A stretch of 24,534 nt of DNA from Burkholderia sp. (GCF_018375725.1 NZ_JAHACR010000030.1:1-24534), one strand, 5' to 3'; numbered from the stretch's first letter, positions 1 to 8,115 are shown. Notes: generated by a model not told the origin, from the sequence alone. Numbers and translations are program-made.

Positions 1-19
1 GCTGCACATGCAGGACAAT

Positions 20-95
20 GCGGGAGTAGCTCAGTTGGTAGAGCGCAACCTTGCCAAGGTTGAGGTCGCGAGTTCGAGACTCGTCTCCCGCTCCA
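20..95 (+). tRNA. tRNA-Gly (anticodon GCC)
   Basis: The 76-nt sequence folds as a complete cloverleaf. The acceptor arm GCGGGAG pairs with CTCCCGC (85-91), the discriminator base is T92, and CCA is encoded at 93-95. The D-loop has the typical AGCTCAGTTGGTAGAG form, the anticodon GCC sits at 53-55, and the T-arm carries GTTCGAG. It reads GGC and GGT glycine codons. Confidence 0.97.
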
Positions 96-101
96 GGTTG
101 T

Positions 102-130
102 AAAGGGGAAGCAAAGCTTCCCCTTTTATT
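102..130 (+). terminator. intrinsic terminator after tRNA-Gly
   Basis: A perfect 11-bp stem (102-112 with 116-126) closes a 3-nt AAA loop and ends in a short T-rich tail. It lies 6 nt after the tRNA CCA end. The stem has A-tract and T-tract flanks, so it could end transcription or act as a processing signal before tRNA-Cys. Confidence 0.75.
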
Positions 131-193
131 TGGCAGGCCGATGGCCTTCGTCAAATCTGTCGTTTGCTGTCATGGCGAACACAGTCCGCTTAC

Positions 194-267
194 GGCGCGA
201 TAGCAAAGCGGTTATGCAGCGGCCTGCAAAGCCGTTTAGGCCGGTTCGACTCCGGCTCGCGCCTCCA
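194..267 (+). tRNA. tRNA-Cys (anticodon GCA)
   Basis: The 74-nt cloverleaf has acceptor arm GGCGCGA pairing with TCGCGCC (257-263), discriminator T264 and encoded CCA at 265-267. The anticodon GCA is at 226-228 in the loop CTGCAAA, and the T-arm carries GTTCGAC. It lies about 100 nt downstream of tRNA-Gly on the same strand. Confidence 0.96.
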
Positions 268-280
268 AGTAAGAAAAGAA

Positions 281-312
281 AAAGCCCTGAGAAATCAGGG
301 CTTTTTCTTTTT
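281..312 (+). terminator. intrinsic terminator after tRNA-Cys
   Basis: A perfect 10-bp stem (281-290 with 295-304) closes a GAAA tetraloop and runs into a T-rich tract to about 312. This is a textbook Rho-independent terminator closing the tRNA unit. The stretch from 313 to 521 holds no gene I can support. Confidence 0.92.
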
Positions 313-521
313 CCGCTCTGCTTTCTTTCGAGAGCATTGTCCGGGGCGTGATGCGTCCTTCACGGATGACGCCGCGCCGCACGCCGCTGACGCCAGTTCA
401 GTTATGTCTTGCCCTGCCGGGGAGACGAGCGATGCGTTGTCGTCTTTCCGGCACGCTGCCTGACACACCGGCGCTCGCCTCGTGCCATGCGAGCACCATT
501 CTCGCCTTCCTTCGATTCCTG

Positions 522-1022
522 TCAGCGCCGCGCCGCCCACGCGTGTTCGACGAACACGCGGCACAACGCTTCCATGCCCTTCGCATCCTCGTCGTCGAAA
601 CGCGCGGCGACGGGACTGTCGACGTCCCACACGCCGATCAGCGTGCCGTCGGCGGCGACGAGCGGCACGACGATCTCGGATTCGGACGCCGCATCGCACG
701 CGATATGGCCGGGGAACGCGTGCACGTCACGTACGACCTGCGTTTGCCGCGTCTGCGCGGCCGTCCCGCATACGCCCTTGCCGAGTGTGATTCGCACGCA
801 TGCCGGTTTGCCCTGGAACGGACCGACCACGAGTTCGGTGCCGTCGAAGAAATAGAAGCCTGCCCAGTTGAGCTGATCGAGCGAGTGATAGACGAGCGCG
901 GAGAAATTCGCGGCGTTGGCGATCAGGTCGCGCTCGGTTTCGACGAGCGACCGTGCCTGCTGGACGAGCGCTGCGTATTGATCGGCCTTGGATGCGTGTG
1001 AATCGTTGGACAGGGTGAACAT
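522..1022 (-). CDS. msrC: free methionine-(R)-sulfoxide reductase (GAF domain)
   Basis: The 166-residue protein is essentially one GAF domain and matches the fRMsr (YebR/MsrC) family, which reduces free methionine-R-sulfoxide in the cytoplasm using thioredoxin. The diagnostic cysteines are present at C75, C85 and C109. Their spacing (10 and 24) is the same as C84/C94/C118 of the E. coli enzyme. The surrounding blocks, WAGFYF near 53 and GPFQGKPACVRI near 67-78, are typical of the family. The ATG start at 1020-1022 gives the family length, although no strong ribosome-binding site precedes it. The gene is monocistronic and divergent from the pirin gene. Function is inferred from family motifs and is well supported by the three cysteines. 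Confidence 0.9.
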   Translation of the reverse strand: MFTLSNDSHASKADQYAALVQQARSLVETERDLIANAANFSALVYHSLDQLNWAGFYFFDGTELVVGPFQGKPACVRITLGKGVCGTAAQTRQTQVVRDVHAFPGHIACDAASESEIVVPLVAADGTLIGVWDVDSPVAARFDDEDAKGMEALCRVFVEHAWAARR

Positions 1023-1200
1023 GGCAATATGTCGAGTGTGAGCCGGAATCGCACGAGGCGAGGAGCGGCGTAGTCTAAATCAAGCGCCACACGCGCGCAG
1101 CCCGGCCTTGCGCCGACGATCGTTCCCCCAGTGGAACGCTGCGTGTGATTTTTACTGTCTACCGAAAGTGCCTTCCCGATTCTATATTTCTATCCATGAT

Positions 1201-1218
1201 GCGAAACACGGGTTTCGC
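1201..1218 (+). promoter_or_regulatory. short inverted repeat upstream of the pirin ribosome-binding site
   Basis: A 7-bp perfect inverted repeat (GCGAAAC at 1201-1207, GTTTCGC at 1212-1218) with a 4-nt spacer lies 18 nt before the pirin start. It could be a leader hairpin or an operator half-site pair. The 1023-1236 divergent interval must also hold promoters for both genes. I see an AT-rich TATATT at 1183-1188 but no convincing -35 partner. Confidence 0.3.
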
Positions 1219-1236
1219 CGCAATCCGGAGTGAGAG

Positions 1237-2103
1237 ATGAAGAAGATCCAGGGTGTTTACAGTGCGCCGCGCGGACATTGGGTCGGCGATGGGTTCCCGG
1301 TGCGTTCGATGTTCAGCTACCAGACGCAGGGCGCGAATTTGAGCCCGTTCCTGCTGCTCGACTACGCAGGCCCCGCGAAGTTCGAGCCGGCGACGCAACC
1401 GCGCGGCGTCGGCCAGCATCCGCACCGCGGTTTCGAAACGGTCACGATCGTCTACGACGGCGAAGTCGCGCATCGTGATTCGACCGGCGCGGGCGGCCGG
1501 ATCGGTCCCGGCGACGTCCAGTGGATGACGGCCGCGAGCGGCATCCTGCACGAAGAGTTTCATTCGGAGGACTTCACGCGCAACGGCGGGATGCTCGAGA
1601 TGGTGCAGCTGTGGGTGAACCTGCCGGCGCGCGACAAGATGGGGGCGCCCGGCTACCAGACGCTCCTGAACGCGGACATTCCGGTGGTCGAACTGCCGGA
1701 CGGCGCCGGGCGTGCGCGGATCATCGCGGGCGAGCTCGACGGCCGGCGCGGCCCGGCGCGCACGCACACGCCGATCGATGTGTGGGACGTGCGGCTCGTG
1801 GCGGGCGGCCGTGCGCGGTTCCCGATTGCCGAGGGTCGCACGCTCGCGGTGGTCGTGCTGCGTGGCACGGTGCTCGTGAACGGGGAGACGGTCGTGCGCG
1901 AGGCGCAGTTCGCGCAGATGAGCCGCGATGGTCGCGATGTCGAGATCGAGGCGAACGGCGATGCGACGCTGTTGATTCTCAGCGGCGAGCCGATCGACGA
2001 GCCGGTGGTGGGCTACGGACCGTTCGTGATGAACTCGCAAGATGAGATTCGTCAGGCGATCGACGATTTCAACAGCGGCCGCTTCGGCGGAATGCCGGCA
2101 TGA
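1237..2103 (+). CDS. pirin family protein (cupin)
   Basis: The 288-residue bicupin protein belongs to the pirin family. Some members have quercetin 2,3-dioxygenase activity, and others act as redox-sensing or transcription cofactors. The metal ligands align with the human pirin pattern: H61 and H63 in the HPHRGFET block, and H105 and E107 in the GILHEEF block. The family signature GPGDVQWMTAASGI-HEE lies at about 90-107. The ATG at 1237 is preceded by GGAG at 1227-1230. The gene is followed at once by a strong terminator, so it is probably a single-gene unit. The true substrate cannot be told from sequence. Confidence 0.9.
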   Translation: MKKIQGVYSAPRGHWVGDGFPVRSMFSYQTQGANLSPFLLLDYAGPAKFEPATQPRGVGQHPHRGFETVTIVYDGEVAHRDSTGAGGRIGPGDVQWMTAASGILHEEFHSEDFTRNGGMLEMVQLWVNLPARDKMGAPGYQTLLNADIPVVELPDGAGRARIIAGELDGRRGPARTHTPIDVWDVRLVAGGRARFPIAEGRTLAVVVLRGTVLVNGETVVREAQFAQMSRDGRDVEIEANGDATLLILSGEPIDEPVVGYGPFVMNSQDEIRQAIDDFNSGRFGGMPA

Positions 2104-2106
2104 CGA

Positions 2107-2139
2107 ACGGGCCTCGCATGACGCGAGGCCCGTTTTTTT
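2107..2139 (+). terminator. intrinsic terminator after the pirin gene
   Basis: An 11-bp perfect stem (2107-2117 with 2123-2133) with a 5-nt loop runs directly into seven T residues (2133-2139), beginning 3 nt after the stop codon. The form is canonical. Confidence 0.93.
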
Positions 2140-2224
2140 CGCGGCCCGGACGCATGGCGCCCCCGGGCTTCGAGGCATAATCGGCGATTCCGCGTGCCCG
2201 TCGGCGCGTGATCCAGGACCGCCC

Positions 2225-2719
2225 ATGAACGATTCCGCATCCGCCGTCTCTTCGCCCGCCACCGATATGCTCGCGTGGCGCTGGCAAGCCTTCGACGCGT
2301 TGTCCGCGCGCGAGGTCTACATGATCCTCGAGGCGCGCAGCGCGGTGTTTGTCGTCGAGCAGCAGTGCGTGTATTGCGACATCGACAATGCCGATCAGGA
2401 TGCATGGCACCTGAGCGCATACGACGCCGCCGGCCGGCTGGCCGGCTACCTGCGCGTGCTGATCCCCGATGCGCAGCATCCCGACGTGCGCATCGGCCGC
2501 GTGCTGACGGCCGCCGCATGCCGCGGCGCGGGTCTTGGCCATGCGCTGCTGGCGCGCGCGCTCGGGCATATTCGCGCGCAGTGGCCCGGCACGCCGGTCA
2601 GCCTGCATGCGCAGGCGCACCTGCAGCAGTTTTACGGGGCGTTCGGATTTACGCCCAGCTCCGACGTGCACGACGAGGACGGCATCCCGCACGTGTGGAT
2701 GCGCATCGCGCACGCATGA
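2225..2719 (+). CDS. elaA: ElaA-type GNAT N-acetyltransferase
   Basis: The protein has 164 residues from the ATG at 2225. It is a GNAT-fold acetyltransferase of the ElaA group, recognised by the block MLAWRWQAFDALS followed by the EARSAVFVVEQQCVYCDID motif of the family. The acetyl-CoA binding segment (RVLTAAACRGAGLGHALL, motif A R/Q-x-x-G-x-G/A form) lies at about 90-107. The end carries the FYGAFGF motif typical of GNAT proteins. A shorter start at 2267 (MLAWRWQ) would match E. coli ElaA length more closely, because the first 14 residues are Ser/Ala-rich and unlikely to be conserved. The natural substrate of ElaA proteins is unknown. The gene converges with the copper-chaperone gene, 37 nt apart. 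Confidence 0.87.
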   Translation: MNDSASAVSSPATDMLAWRWQAFDALSAREVYMILEARSAVFVVEQQCVYCDIDNADQDAWHLSAYDAAGRLAGYLRVLIPDAQHPDVRIGRVLTAAACRGAGLGHALLARALGHIRAQWPGTPVSLHAQAHLQQFYGAFGFTPSSDVHDEDGIPHVWMRIAHA

Positions 2720-2756
2720 CGCCGCGCCGCGTCATGGCGGGGGATCGGCGGACGCG

Positions 2757-3191
2757 TTACTTGGCCTGCGCAGGCGACTTGACCGCGAACGGCGTGTCGA
2801 GCGTCCGGCCGTCGGAGAACTTGAGGCGCAGGTGCACGGTATCGCCGGGTTTGATCGTGTGCGTCGGTTCCTCGAGCATGAAGTGGTAGCCGCCCGGCGC
2901 GATATCGACCTTGCCCCGAGCGGGGATCGTCAGCTTGTCGACCATGTCCATCTTCTGCGTCGAGCCGTGCGAGACGGACTGGTGCAGCATCGCCATCCCG
3001 TAGTCGGGGCTGTCGACGTCGACCAGGTCGACCGGCTTGTCGCCCGTGTTGACGAGCGTGACGTAGCCGCCCGCCGGCAACTGGTTCGGCAGCCAGCGCA
3101 CCCAGGCGTTCTGAGCGGTGACCGTGCCGGCGGCATGGGCGTGCGCGCCGAGTGTCAGCGCGGCGAGGAGGGCGAGCGTCTTGCGTTTCAT
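2757..3191 (-). CDS. periplasmic PCu(A)C copper chaperone
   Basis: The 144-residue protein has an N-terminal signal peptide (charged MKRK, hydrophobic LALLAALTLGA, cleavage likely after AHAHA near residue 20). The mature part is a single PCu(A)C cupredoxin-like domain. The Cu(I)-binding signature H-X10-M-X21-H-X-M is present exactly: the His of MLHQSV, the Met of QKM, then HFM in GGYHFM. Such proteins bind Cu(I) in the periplasm and pass it to the CuA site of cytochrome oxidase, often next to SCO1. No SCO1 gene is seen here. The open frame extends upstream to 3434, but the extra part is Arg-rich and unlike a signal sequence, so I take the ATG at 3189-3191. An ATG four codons further upstream (3203) is possible. 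Confidence 0.92.
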   Translation of the reverse strand: MKRKTLALLAALTLGAHAHAAGTVTAQNAWVRWLPNQLPAGGYVTLVNTGDKPVDLVDVDSPDYGMAMLHQSVSHGSTQKMDMVDKLTIPARGKVDIAPGGYHFMLEEPTHTIKPGDTVHLRLKFSDGRTLDTPFAVKSPAQAK

Positions 3192-3472
3192 CTTGATGAG
3201 CATGTCCAGATGGATGAAATCAGGTGGATGAAGCCGGCGGGATGATCCAGTGCACATCGGCGGCGATGGCGCCGGGCGAGCCGCCGTGCGCGACCGGCGG
3301 TTGCGACTGTAGCGCAATTTGCTCCAGCATGTTCCGGCAACGGCCATCGCGTAGGCCGGGATGGCGGCCGGCATGTCGCAGTTTCGGCATCGCAAGAGAA
3401 GGGTGTTCCGGCGCCGGTTTCGCCCATAAAGCATTGCAGGCGCGGTAAGATGCGCACAATTCTTGCGGCGGC

Positions 3473-4252
3473 ATGGCCGCCCCTCTGATCACCGACTCGA
3501 TGCAATCCATCCCGGCTTTTCTGTCCCTGACCGATACCGCGTTCTTCTTCGATTTCGACGGCACGCTCGTCGAGCTGGCGCCCACGCCCGACAGCATTTG
3601 CGTGCCGCCATCGCTGATCGCACTCCTCGCCGCGCTGCGGCACCGCTCGCACGGCGCGGTCGCCATCGTGTCCGGGCGCGGCATCGACAACATCGACACG
3701 TTCCTGAACATGCCCGACCTGCCGATCGCGGGCCTGCATGGCGCGGAGCGGCGCGACGCGAATGGCGACACGCAGCGCATCGGGTTCAACGACGCACGCC
3801 TGTTGCGCATCGAGCGCGAGCTGGCCGTCGTCGTCGAGCGTCATCCGGGCATGCTGCTCGAGATCAAGGGCGCGGCGGTCGCGCTGCACTACCGCAATGC
3901 GCCGGAGCGCGAGGGCATTGCCCGCGAAGCGACCGAGCGGCTCGTTGCCGACTATGCGGACGCGTACGTGCTGCAGCCGGGCAAGATGGTGTTCGAGATC
4001 AAGCCGAAGGGCGTCGACAAGGGGCGCGCGCTCGCGGCGTTCCTCAATGAGCCGCCGTTTGCCGGCCGCATGCCGGTCTTTGCCGGCGACGACCTCACCG
4101 ACGAGAAAGGCTTCGCGGTCGTCAATGCGCACGGCGGCCTGTCGATCAAGGTCGGCGCGGGCGAGACGTCGGCGCGCGCGCGGCTCGATTCCGTCGATGC
4201 GCTGCATGCGCAGATCGCGCGCTGGCTCGAAGCGGGACGGCCCGTCGCATGA
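3473..4252 (+). CDS. otsB: trehalose-6-phosphate phosphatase
   Basis: The 259-residue HAD-superfamily phosphatase converts trehalose 6-phosphate to trehalose in the cytoplasm. Motif I DFDGT has the nucleophile D27 and general acid D29. Motif II has S67 in VSGRG, motif III has K183 in KGVDKG, and motif IV GDDLTDE holds D206 and D207. Length and motif order match OtsB. The ATG at 3473 is used; an internal ATG at 3500 (MQSIPAF) is an alternative, and neither has a strong ribosome-binding site. The stop overlaps the otsA start by four bases (ATGA), so the pair is translationally coupled. Trehalose made this way usually protects against osmotic and desiccation stress. Confidence 0.95.
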   Translation: MAAPLITDSMQSIPAFLSLTDTAFFFDFDGTLVELAPTPDSICVPPSLIALLAALRHRSHGAVAIVSGRGIDNIDTFLNMPDLPIAGLHGAERRDANGDTQRIGFNDARLLRIERELAVVVERHPGMLLEIKGAAVALHYRNAPEREGIAREATERLVADYADAYVLQPGKMVFEIKPKGVDKGRALAAFLNEPPFAGRMPVFAGDDLTDEKGFAVVNAHGGLSIKVGAGETSARARLDSVDALHAQIARWLEAGRPVA

Positions 4253-5628
4253 GCCGCCTCATCATTGTTTCGAATCGTGTCGCGCCGATTTCCGAAGGGG
4301 AGCCGGCGGCGGGCGGCCTGGCGATCGGCGTCTACGATGCGTTGAAGGAAACCGGCGGCATGTGGTTCGGCTGGAGCGGCGAGGTCGTCGCGTCCGGCCA
4401 GCCGAAGATCCGCGTCGAGGAGCACGGGCCCGTGACGTTTGCGACCATCGGCCTGTCGCGGCGCGACTACGACCAGTATTACCGGGGCTTCTCGAATGCC
4501 ACGCTGTGGCCCGCGTTTCACTATCGCGCCGATCTGATTCAGTACGATCGCCACGAATTCGAGGGCTACAGCCGCGTCAATGTATGGCTTGCGCAGCAGC
4601 TCGTGCCGCTGCTGCAGGATGACGACGTGATCTGGGTGCACGACTATCACCTGATCCCGTTTGCCCGCGCGCTTCGTGCGGCCGGCGTGAAGAATCGCAT
4701 CGGCTTTTTCCTGCACATTCCGTTTCCGGCCGCGCAGGTGCTCGTCAACGTGCCGCCGCATCGCGAACTCGTCGAATCGCTGTGCGCGTTCGACCTGCTC
4801 GGATTCCAGACCGAGCCCGACCTGCGCGCGTTCTGCGACTACGTCGAATCCGAAGCCGACGGCAGCATCGAGCGCGACGGGCGCACGGTGCGCGTGCATG
4901 CGTTCGGCCGCACGCTGCGCGCGTCCGCGTATCCGATCGGCGTCTATCCGGACGAAATCGCGTCGCTCGCGCAGGCGGGCGAGCACGGCAAGGCAGTCCG
5001 CACGCTCGCCACGTCGCTGCGCGGCCGCCAGCTGATCATGAGCGTCGACCGGCTCGATTACTCGAAGGGGCTGGTCGAGCGTTTCCGTGCATTCGAGAAG
5101 CTGCTCGAGCACGAGACGTCGTTCCGCAATCACGTGTCGTTCCTGCAGATCGCGCCGTCGACCCGCGCGGATCTGCGCGCGTACCAGGACATCCGTCTGC
5201 AGCTCGAAGCGGAGTCGGGACGTATCAACGGGCGTTTCGCGGAGCTCGACTGGGCGCCGATCCTCTACATCCATCGCCACTACGACCGTCAGGTGCTCGC
5301 CGCGCTGTACCGGCTGGCGCGTGTCGGCTACGTGACGCCGTTGCGCGACGGGATGAACCTCGTCGCGAAGGAATATGTGTCCGCGCAGAATCCGGACGAT
5401 CCGGGCGTGCTGGTGCTGTCGCGCTTCGCAGGCGCGGCGCGCGAGCTGACCGGCGCGCTGATCGTCAATCCGATCGACATCGCCGGCATGGCCGATGCGT
5501 TGTCGCGGGCGCTGTCGATGCCGCTCGCCGAGCGGCGTGCGCGCTACGAGGACATGATCGCGCAGCTGCGCGAGAACAACGTGTCGGTGTGGCGCGACAA
5601 CTTCCTGCGCGATTTGCAGCGCGATTAG
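4249..5628 (+). CDS. otsA: alpha,alpha-trehalose-phosphate synthase (UDP-forming)
   Basis: The 459-residue GT20 glycosyltransferase joins glucose from UDP-glucose to glucose 6-phosphate. Active-site residues correspond to E. coli OtsA: R10 near the N-terminal loop, the GG pair at 22-23, D132 in VHDYHL, H156 in FLHIPFP, R268 and K273 in DRLDYSKGL, and D367 and E375 in LRDGMNLVAKEYV. The offset from the E. coli numbering is 2 for D132/H156 and 6 for the last four, which shows only minor indels. The ATG overlaps the otsB stop. This is the second gene of the otsBA unit, which ends at a bidirectional terminator. Confidence 0.96.
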   Translation: MSRLIIVSNRVAPISEGEPAAGGLAIGVYDALKETGGMWFGWSGEVVASGQPKIRVEEHGPVTFATIGLSRRDYDQYYRGFSNATLWPAFHYRADLIQYDRHEFEGYSRVNVWLAQQLVPLLQDDDVIWVHDYHLIPFARALRAAGVKNRIGFFLHIPFPAAQVLVNVPPHRELVESLCAFDLLGFQTEPDLRAFCDYVESEADGSIERDGRTVRVHAFGRTLRASAYPIGVYPDEIASLAQAGEHGKAVRTLATSLRGRQLIMSVDRLDYSKGLVERFRAFEKLLEHETSFRNHVSFLQIAPSTRADLRAYQDIRLQLEAESGRINGRFAELDWAPILYIHRHYDRQVLAALYRLARVGYVTPLRDGMNLVAKEYVSAQNPDDPGVLVLSRFAGAARELTGALIVNPIDIAGMADALSRALSMPLAERRARYEDMIAQLRENNVSVWRDNFLRDLQRD

Positions 5629-5661
5629 CGTGAAGCGGGGCGCGCCGGGCGCGCTGCCGAT

Positions 5662-5704
5662 AAAAAAGCCGCAGTTCACACGATGAGCTGCGGCTTTGTT
5701 TTTT
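5662..5704. terminator. bidirectional intrinsic terminator between otsA and the ABC exporter
   Basis: A 10-bp perfect stem (5665-5674 with 5688-5697) extends inward by four more pairs, one of them G-U, to a short CACGA loop. On the plus strand it runs into a T-rich tail (5695-5704). On the minus strand the six A residues at 5662-5667 become a U-tract. It can therefore serve both convergent genes. Confidence 0.9.
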
Positions 5705-5722
5705 GCGGACGGGCGCCGCGCG

Positions 5723-7603
5723 TCAGGCGACGCGTTCGCCGGTGGCCGCGCCGCTGTCGGGCGCCGCGTGATGGCGGCCGTGCTGTTTGGCGAGCAGATC
5801 GCGATACAGGCCCGGACGGTTGCGCAGCACGTCGGGACTGCCGTCGTCGATCACCTTGCCGTTACTCATCACGACGATCCGGTCGAAGTTGCGCAGCGTC
5901 GACAGGCGGTGCGCGATCGCGATCACCGTGCGGCCGACCATCAGGCGGTCGAGCGCGCTCTGGATCGCTTCCTCGGACGCGCTGTCGAGCGCCGACGTCG
6001 CTTCGTCGAGCAGCAGGATCGGCGCGTCCTTCAGGATCGCGCGCGCGATCGCGATGCGCTGGCGCTGGCCGCCCGACAGCTTGACGCCGCGATCGCCGAC
6101 GATCGTGTCGTAGCCTTCGGGCATCGCCTCGATGAACTCCGCGCAGCGCGCGTCGCGCGCGGCGGCGAGCACTTCCTCGCGTGTCGCCTCGGGGCGGCCG
6201 TACGCGATGTTGTCGTAGATCGACCGGTGCAGCAGCGAGATGTCCTGCGGCACGAGTGCGATCGCATGGCGCAGGCTGTCCTGCGTGATCGTCCGGATGT
6301 CCTGGCCGTCGACCATCACGGCGCCCTCCTGGGCGTCATAGAAGCGCTGCAGCAGCGCGAGCACGGTCGACTTGCCCGCGCCGGACTTGCCGATCAGGCC
6401 GACGCGCTGGCCCGGTTCGATGTGCAGCTCGAAATGGTCGAGGATCGGGCGGCGATGCGGATAGGCGAACGTCACGCGGTCGAAATCGACGCGGCCGCCG
6501 TTCGATGTGAGCGGCACGGCATCGGAGCGATCCGGCATGCCGTGCGGCTCGAGCAGCGTCTTCACGGCCTCGGCGAGACGCGCGACGTGCTGCGTGACAT
6601 CGACGAGCGCGACCGCGAGATCGCGCGTGCCGTGCAGGATCGTGAAGCCGAGCGAGCTGACGAGGACGATGTCGCCCGACGTCGCCTGGCCGCGGTCCCA
6701 CAGCCACAGTGCCCAGCCGAGCAGGCCGGCGGACAGCATCGCGGTGATCACCGCATGCAGCAGGCGCAGCTTTTCCAGGTAGAGCAGGCTCTGCTGGCGC
6801 GCATCCATCTCGGCCTTGACCGTCGCGCGGAAGCGCTTCTGTTCGCGCAGCGTCATCCCGAAGGCGCGCACGAGGCCCATGTTGCCGATCACGTCGACGA
6901 GTTCGCCATCGACCGCCGCGGCTTTTGCCGCGAAGGTGTGATGACGCGCCGAGCCGCGTCCGGCGAGCCTGAACAGCACGATGGAGAGCACCGCAGAGCA
7001 GCTGAGCAGGGCCACCGCCATCACCGGATTGACGACGATGATCATCAGGATCGCGCCCATCACCGCGATGCACGGCGGCAGCACGTTCCACGCCATCGTG
7101 TTCTCCGCCGTGTAGACGGCGTTCGACGTCGCGGTGATGCGGCTCGCGAGCGTGCCGGGCTGCTTTTCCGCGTAGTACGTCGGCGAGTGTCCGGTCAGGT
7201 ACTGGAACAGGTCGCGCCGCAAGTCGCCGGTGACCGCGACGAACGTATGCGCCGCGACCCAGCCGCCGACGCGCCAGAGCAGGTTGTCGGCGGCGATCAG
7301 GCCGACGAGCAGCGCGAATGCGCTCCACAGCGGGCCTGGATGATGGCGGCCGGTTGCGAGCACGTCGATCAGGTGCTTGATCGCGTATTGCGAGCCGAGC
7401 GCGCAGCCGACGGCGGCCAGCACGCTGACGAGCACGATGAGGTGCGCGACGGGATGCAGGCGGATATAGCGGAACAGGAACGCAAGCGGCCGGTGCGCGT
7501 AGCTCGACAGCTTCGCGTTGTGGGCGTTGCGCTGGGCGGGGGTGAGAGCTTCCAAAATATGCGTGCGGTGAAACGGTGGTGGGACGTCCCGGCCGGATCG
7601 CAT
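5723..7603 (-). CDS. ABC exporter, fused permease and ATPase
   Basis: This is a type IV (MsbA/ABCB-like) half-transporter with an N-terminal six-helix domain and a C-terminal nucleotide-binding domain. Near the C-terminus it shows Walker A GKSGAGKST, a Q-loop (VPQDISLL), the signature LSGGQRQRIAIARA, Walker B ILLLDEATSALD and an H-loop (AIAHRLS). The substrate cannot be read from sequence; lipids, glycans, peptides and drugs are all carried by relatives. The frame is open up to a TTG at 7642 (639 residues) with an ATG at 7633. I prefer the ATG at 7601-7603 (626 residues) because AAAGG lies at a good distance before it. The gene stands alone and is divergent from the glycosyltransferase gene. 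Confidence 0.88.
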   Translation of the reverse strand: MRSGRDVPPPFHRTHILEALTPAQRNAHNAKLSSYAHRPLAFLFRYIRLHPVAHLIVLVSVLAAVGCALGSQYAIKHLIDVLATGRHHPGPLWSAFALLVGLIAADNLLWRVGGWVAAHTFVAVTGDLRRDLFQYLTGHSPTYYAEKQPGTLASRITATSNAVYTAENTMAWNVLPPCIAVMGAILMIIVVNPVMAVALLSCSAVLSIVLFRLAGRGSARHHTFAAKAAAVDGELVDVIGNMGLVRAFGMTLREQKRFRATVKAEMDARQQSLLYLEKLRLLHAVITAMLSAGLLGWALWLWDRGQATSGDIVLVSSLGFTILHGTRDLAVALVDVTQHVARLAEAVKTLLEPHGMPDRSDAVPLTSNGGRVDFDRVTFAYPHRRPILDHFELHIEPGQRVGLIGKSGAGKSTVLALLQRFYDAQEGAVMVDGQDIRTITQDSLRHAIALVPQDISLLHRSIYDNIAYGRPEATREEVLAAARDARCAEFIEAMPEGYDTIVGDRGVKLSGGQRQRIAIARAILKDAPILLLDEATSALDSASEEAIQSALDRLMVGRTVIAIAHRLSTLRNFDRIVVMSNGKVIDDGSPDVLRNRPGLYRDLLAKQHGRHHAAPDSGAATGERVA

Positions 7604-7857
7604 GCCGACCTTTGACTCGACGTAATCCGGCATTGTAAACAAGGCCGTGCGTCCCGCTGAGCGAATCTTGCTGCCGGCAGCGGGTGCACAGTTAATTTTG
7701 GGATAAAATCCGGCATTCCGCGATGCGTTGCATCTGCGGGGCAGGGCGCCGGGATGGCAGTGAGCGCTGCCGAGCGGATTCCCACTCTAGAGCGGACTCA
7801 ATCCTCCGCGCGTTGCAAAGTGTTGCCGCTTTGTAACAAAGTAAAGCGTTTGAAATG

Positions 7858-7888
7858 TTGCACGCCGTATCGGGCGTAACCCTAGATA
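7858..7888 (+). promoter_or_regulatory. candidate sigma-70 promoter for the GT4 gene
   Basis: TTGCAC (7858-7863) and TAGATA (7883-7888) are separated by 19 bp, longer than the usual 16-18, so the match is imperfect. GATAAT at 7885-7890 overlaps the -10 box. If used, the transcript would start near 7896 and have a leader of about 220 nt that begins with the hairpin at 7898-7927. Confidence 0.35.
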
Positions 7889-7897
7889 ATCGGCTCC

Positions 7898-7927
7898 GGG
7901 TTCGTCGCATGAGTTTTTTACGAACCC
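7898..7927 (+). promoter_or_regulatory. inverted repeat at the presumed 5' end of the GT4 leader
   Basis: GGGTTCGT (7898-7905) and ACGAACCC (7920-7927) form a perfect 8-bp inverted repeat around a 14-nt spacer that includes six T residues. It could be an RNA hairpin at the transcript start or a protein operator just downstream of the promoter. Confidence 0.45.
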
Positions 7928-8019
7928 CTGTCAACGGGTATTCGTTTCAAACGTTCTATGCCTGTCGCGTTGCCGACGCTCGCTCGCAGCGCAGGTTCGA
8001 CGCCGCCAGCAGGCCGACA

Positions 8020-8041
8020 TTCATCCGGTTTCCCGGATGAA
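8020..8041 (+). promoter_or_regulatory. leader hairpin before the GT4 gene
   Basis: A perfect 9-bp stem (8020-8028 with 8033-8041) closes a TTTC tetraloop. It is followed by more self-complementary sequence (CGGCA and TGCCG flanking GGC) and a U-rich single-stranded stretch leading to the TAGGAG ribosome-binding site at 8104-8109. It is not followed directly by T residues, so it is not a terminator. Confidence 0.5.
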
Positions 8042-8115
8042 ACCCGTCCAGTCCGGACCGTCCGGCAGGCTGCCGACCCAATGCTTGTTTTTTGCCGATT
8101 TTTTAGGAGTTACGC

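Larger units (their letters stand above)
7604..8115. other. 512-bp divergent intergenic region
   Basis: No coding frame here looks real. It must contain the promoters of the ABC exporter (minus) and the GT4 gene (plus). It holds a 12-bp perfect palindrome at 7670-7681, a TAAAAT box at 7704-7709, an AT-richer segment at about 7800-7890, a promoter-like pair near 7858-7888, and two perfect hairpins (7898-7927 and 8020-8041). A U-rich run (8087-8105) comes just before the ribosome-binding site of the GT4 gene. Confidence 0.7.

Noticed and set aside
2757..3434. Longer form of the copper chaperone starting at 3434
   Set aside because: The extra N-terminal 81 residues are Arg-rich and would bury the signal peptide. 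The family begins at the ATG 3189-3191.
5696..7615. A 639-codon frame antisense to the ABC exporter
   Set aside because: It mirrors the exporter gene on the other strand, has biased composition (His, Arg, Asp, Ala) and no domain. It is a result of GC-rich third positions.
7670..7681. 12-bp perfect palindrome GCTGCCGGCAGC
   Set aside because: Short GC palindromes are expected often in DNA of this composition, and nothing else about the position supports function.
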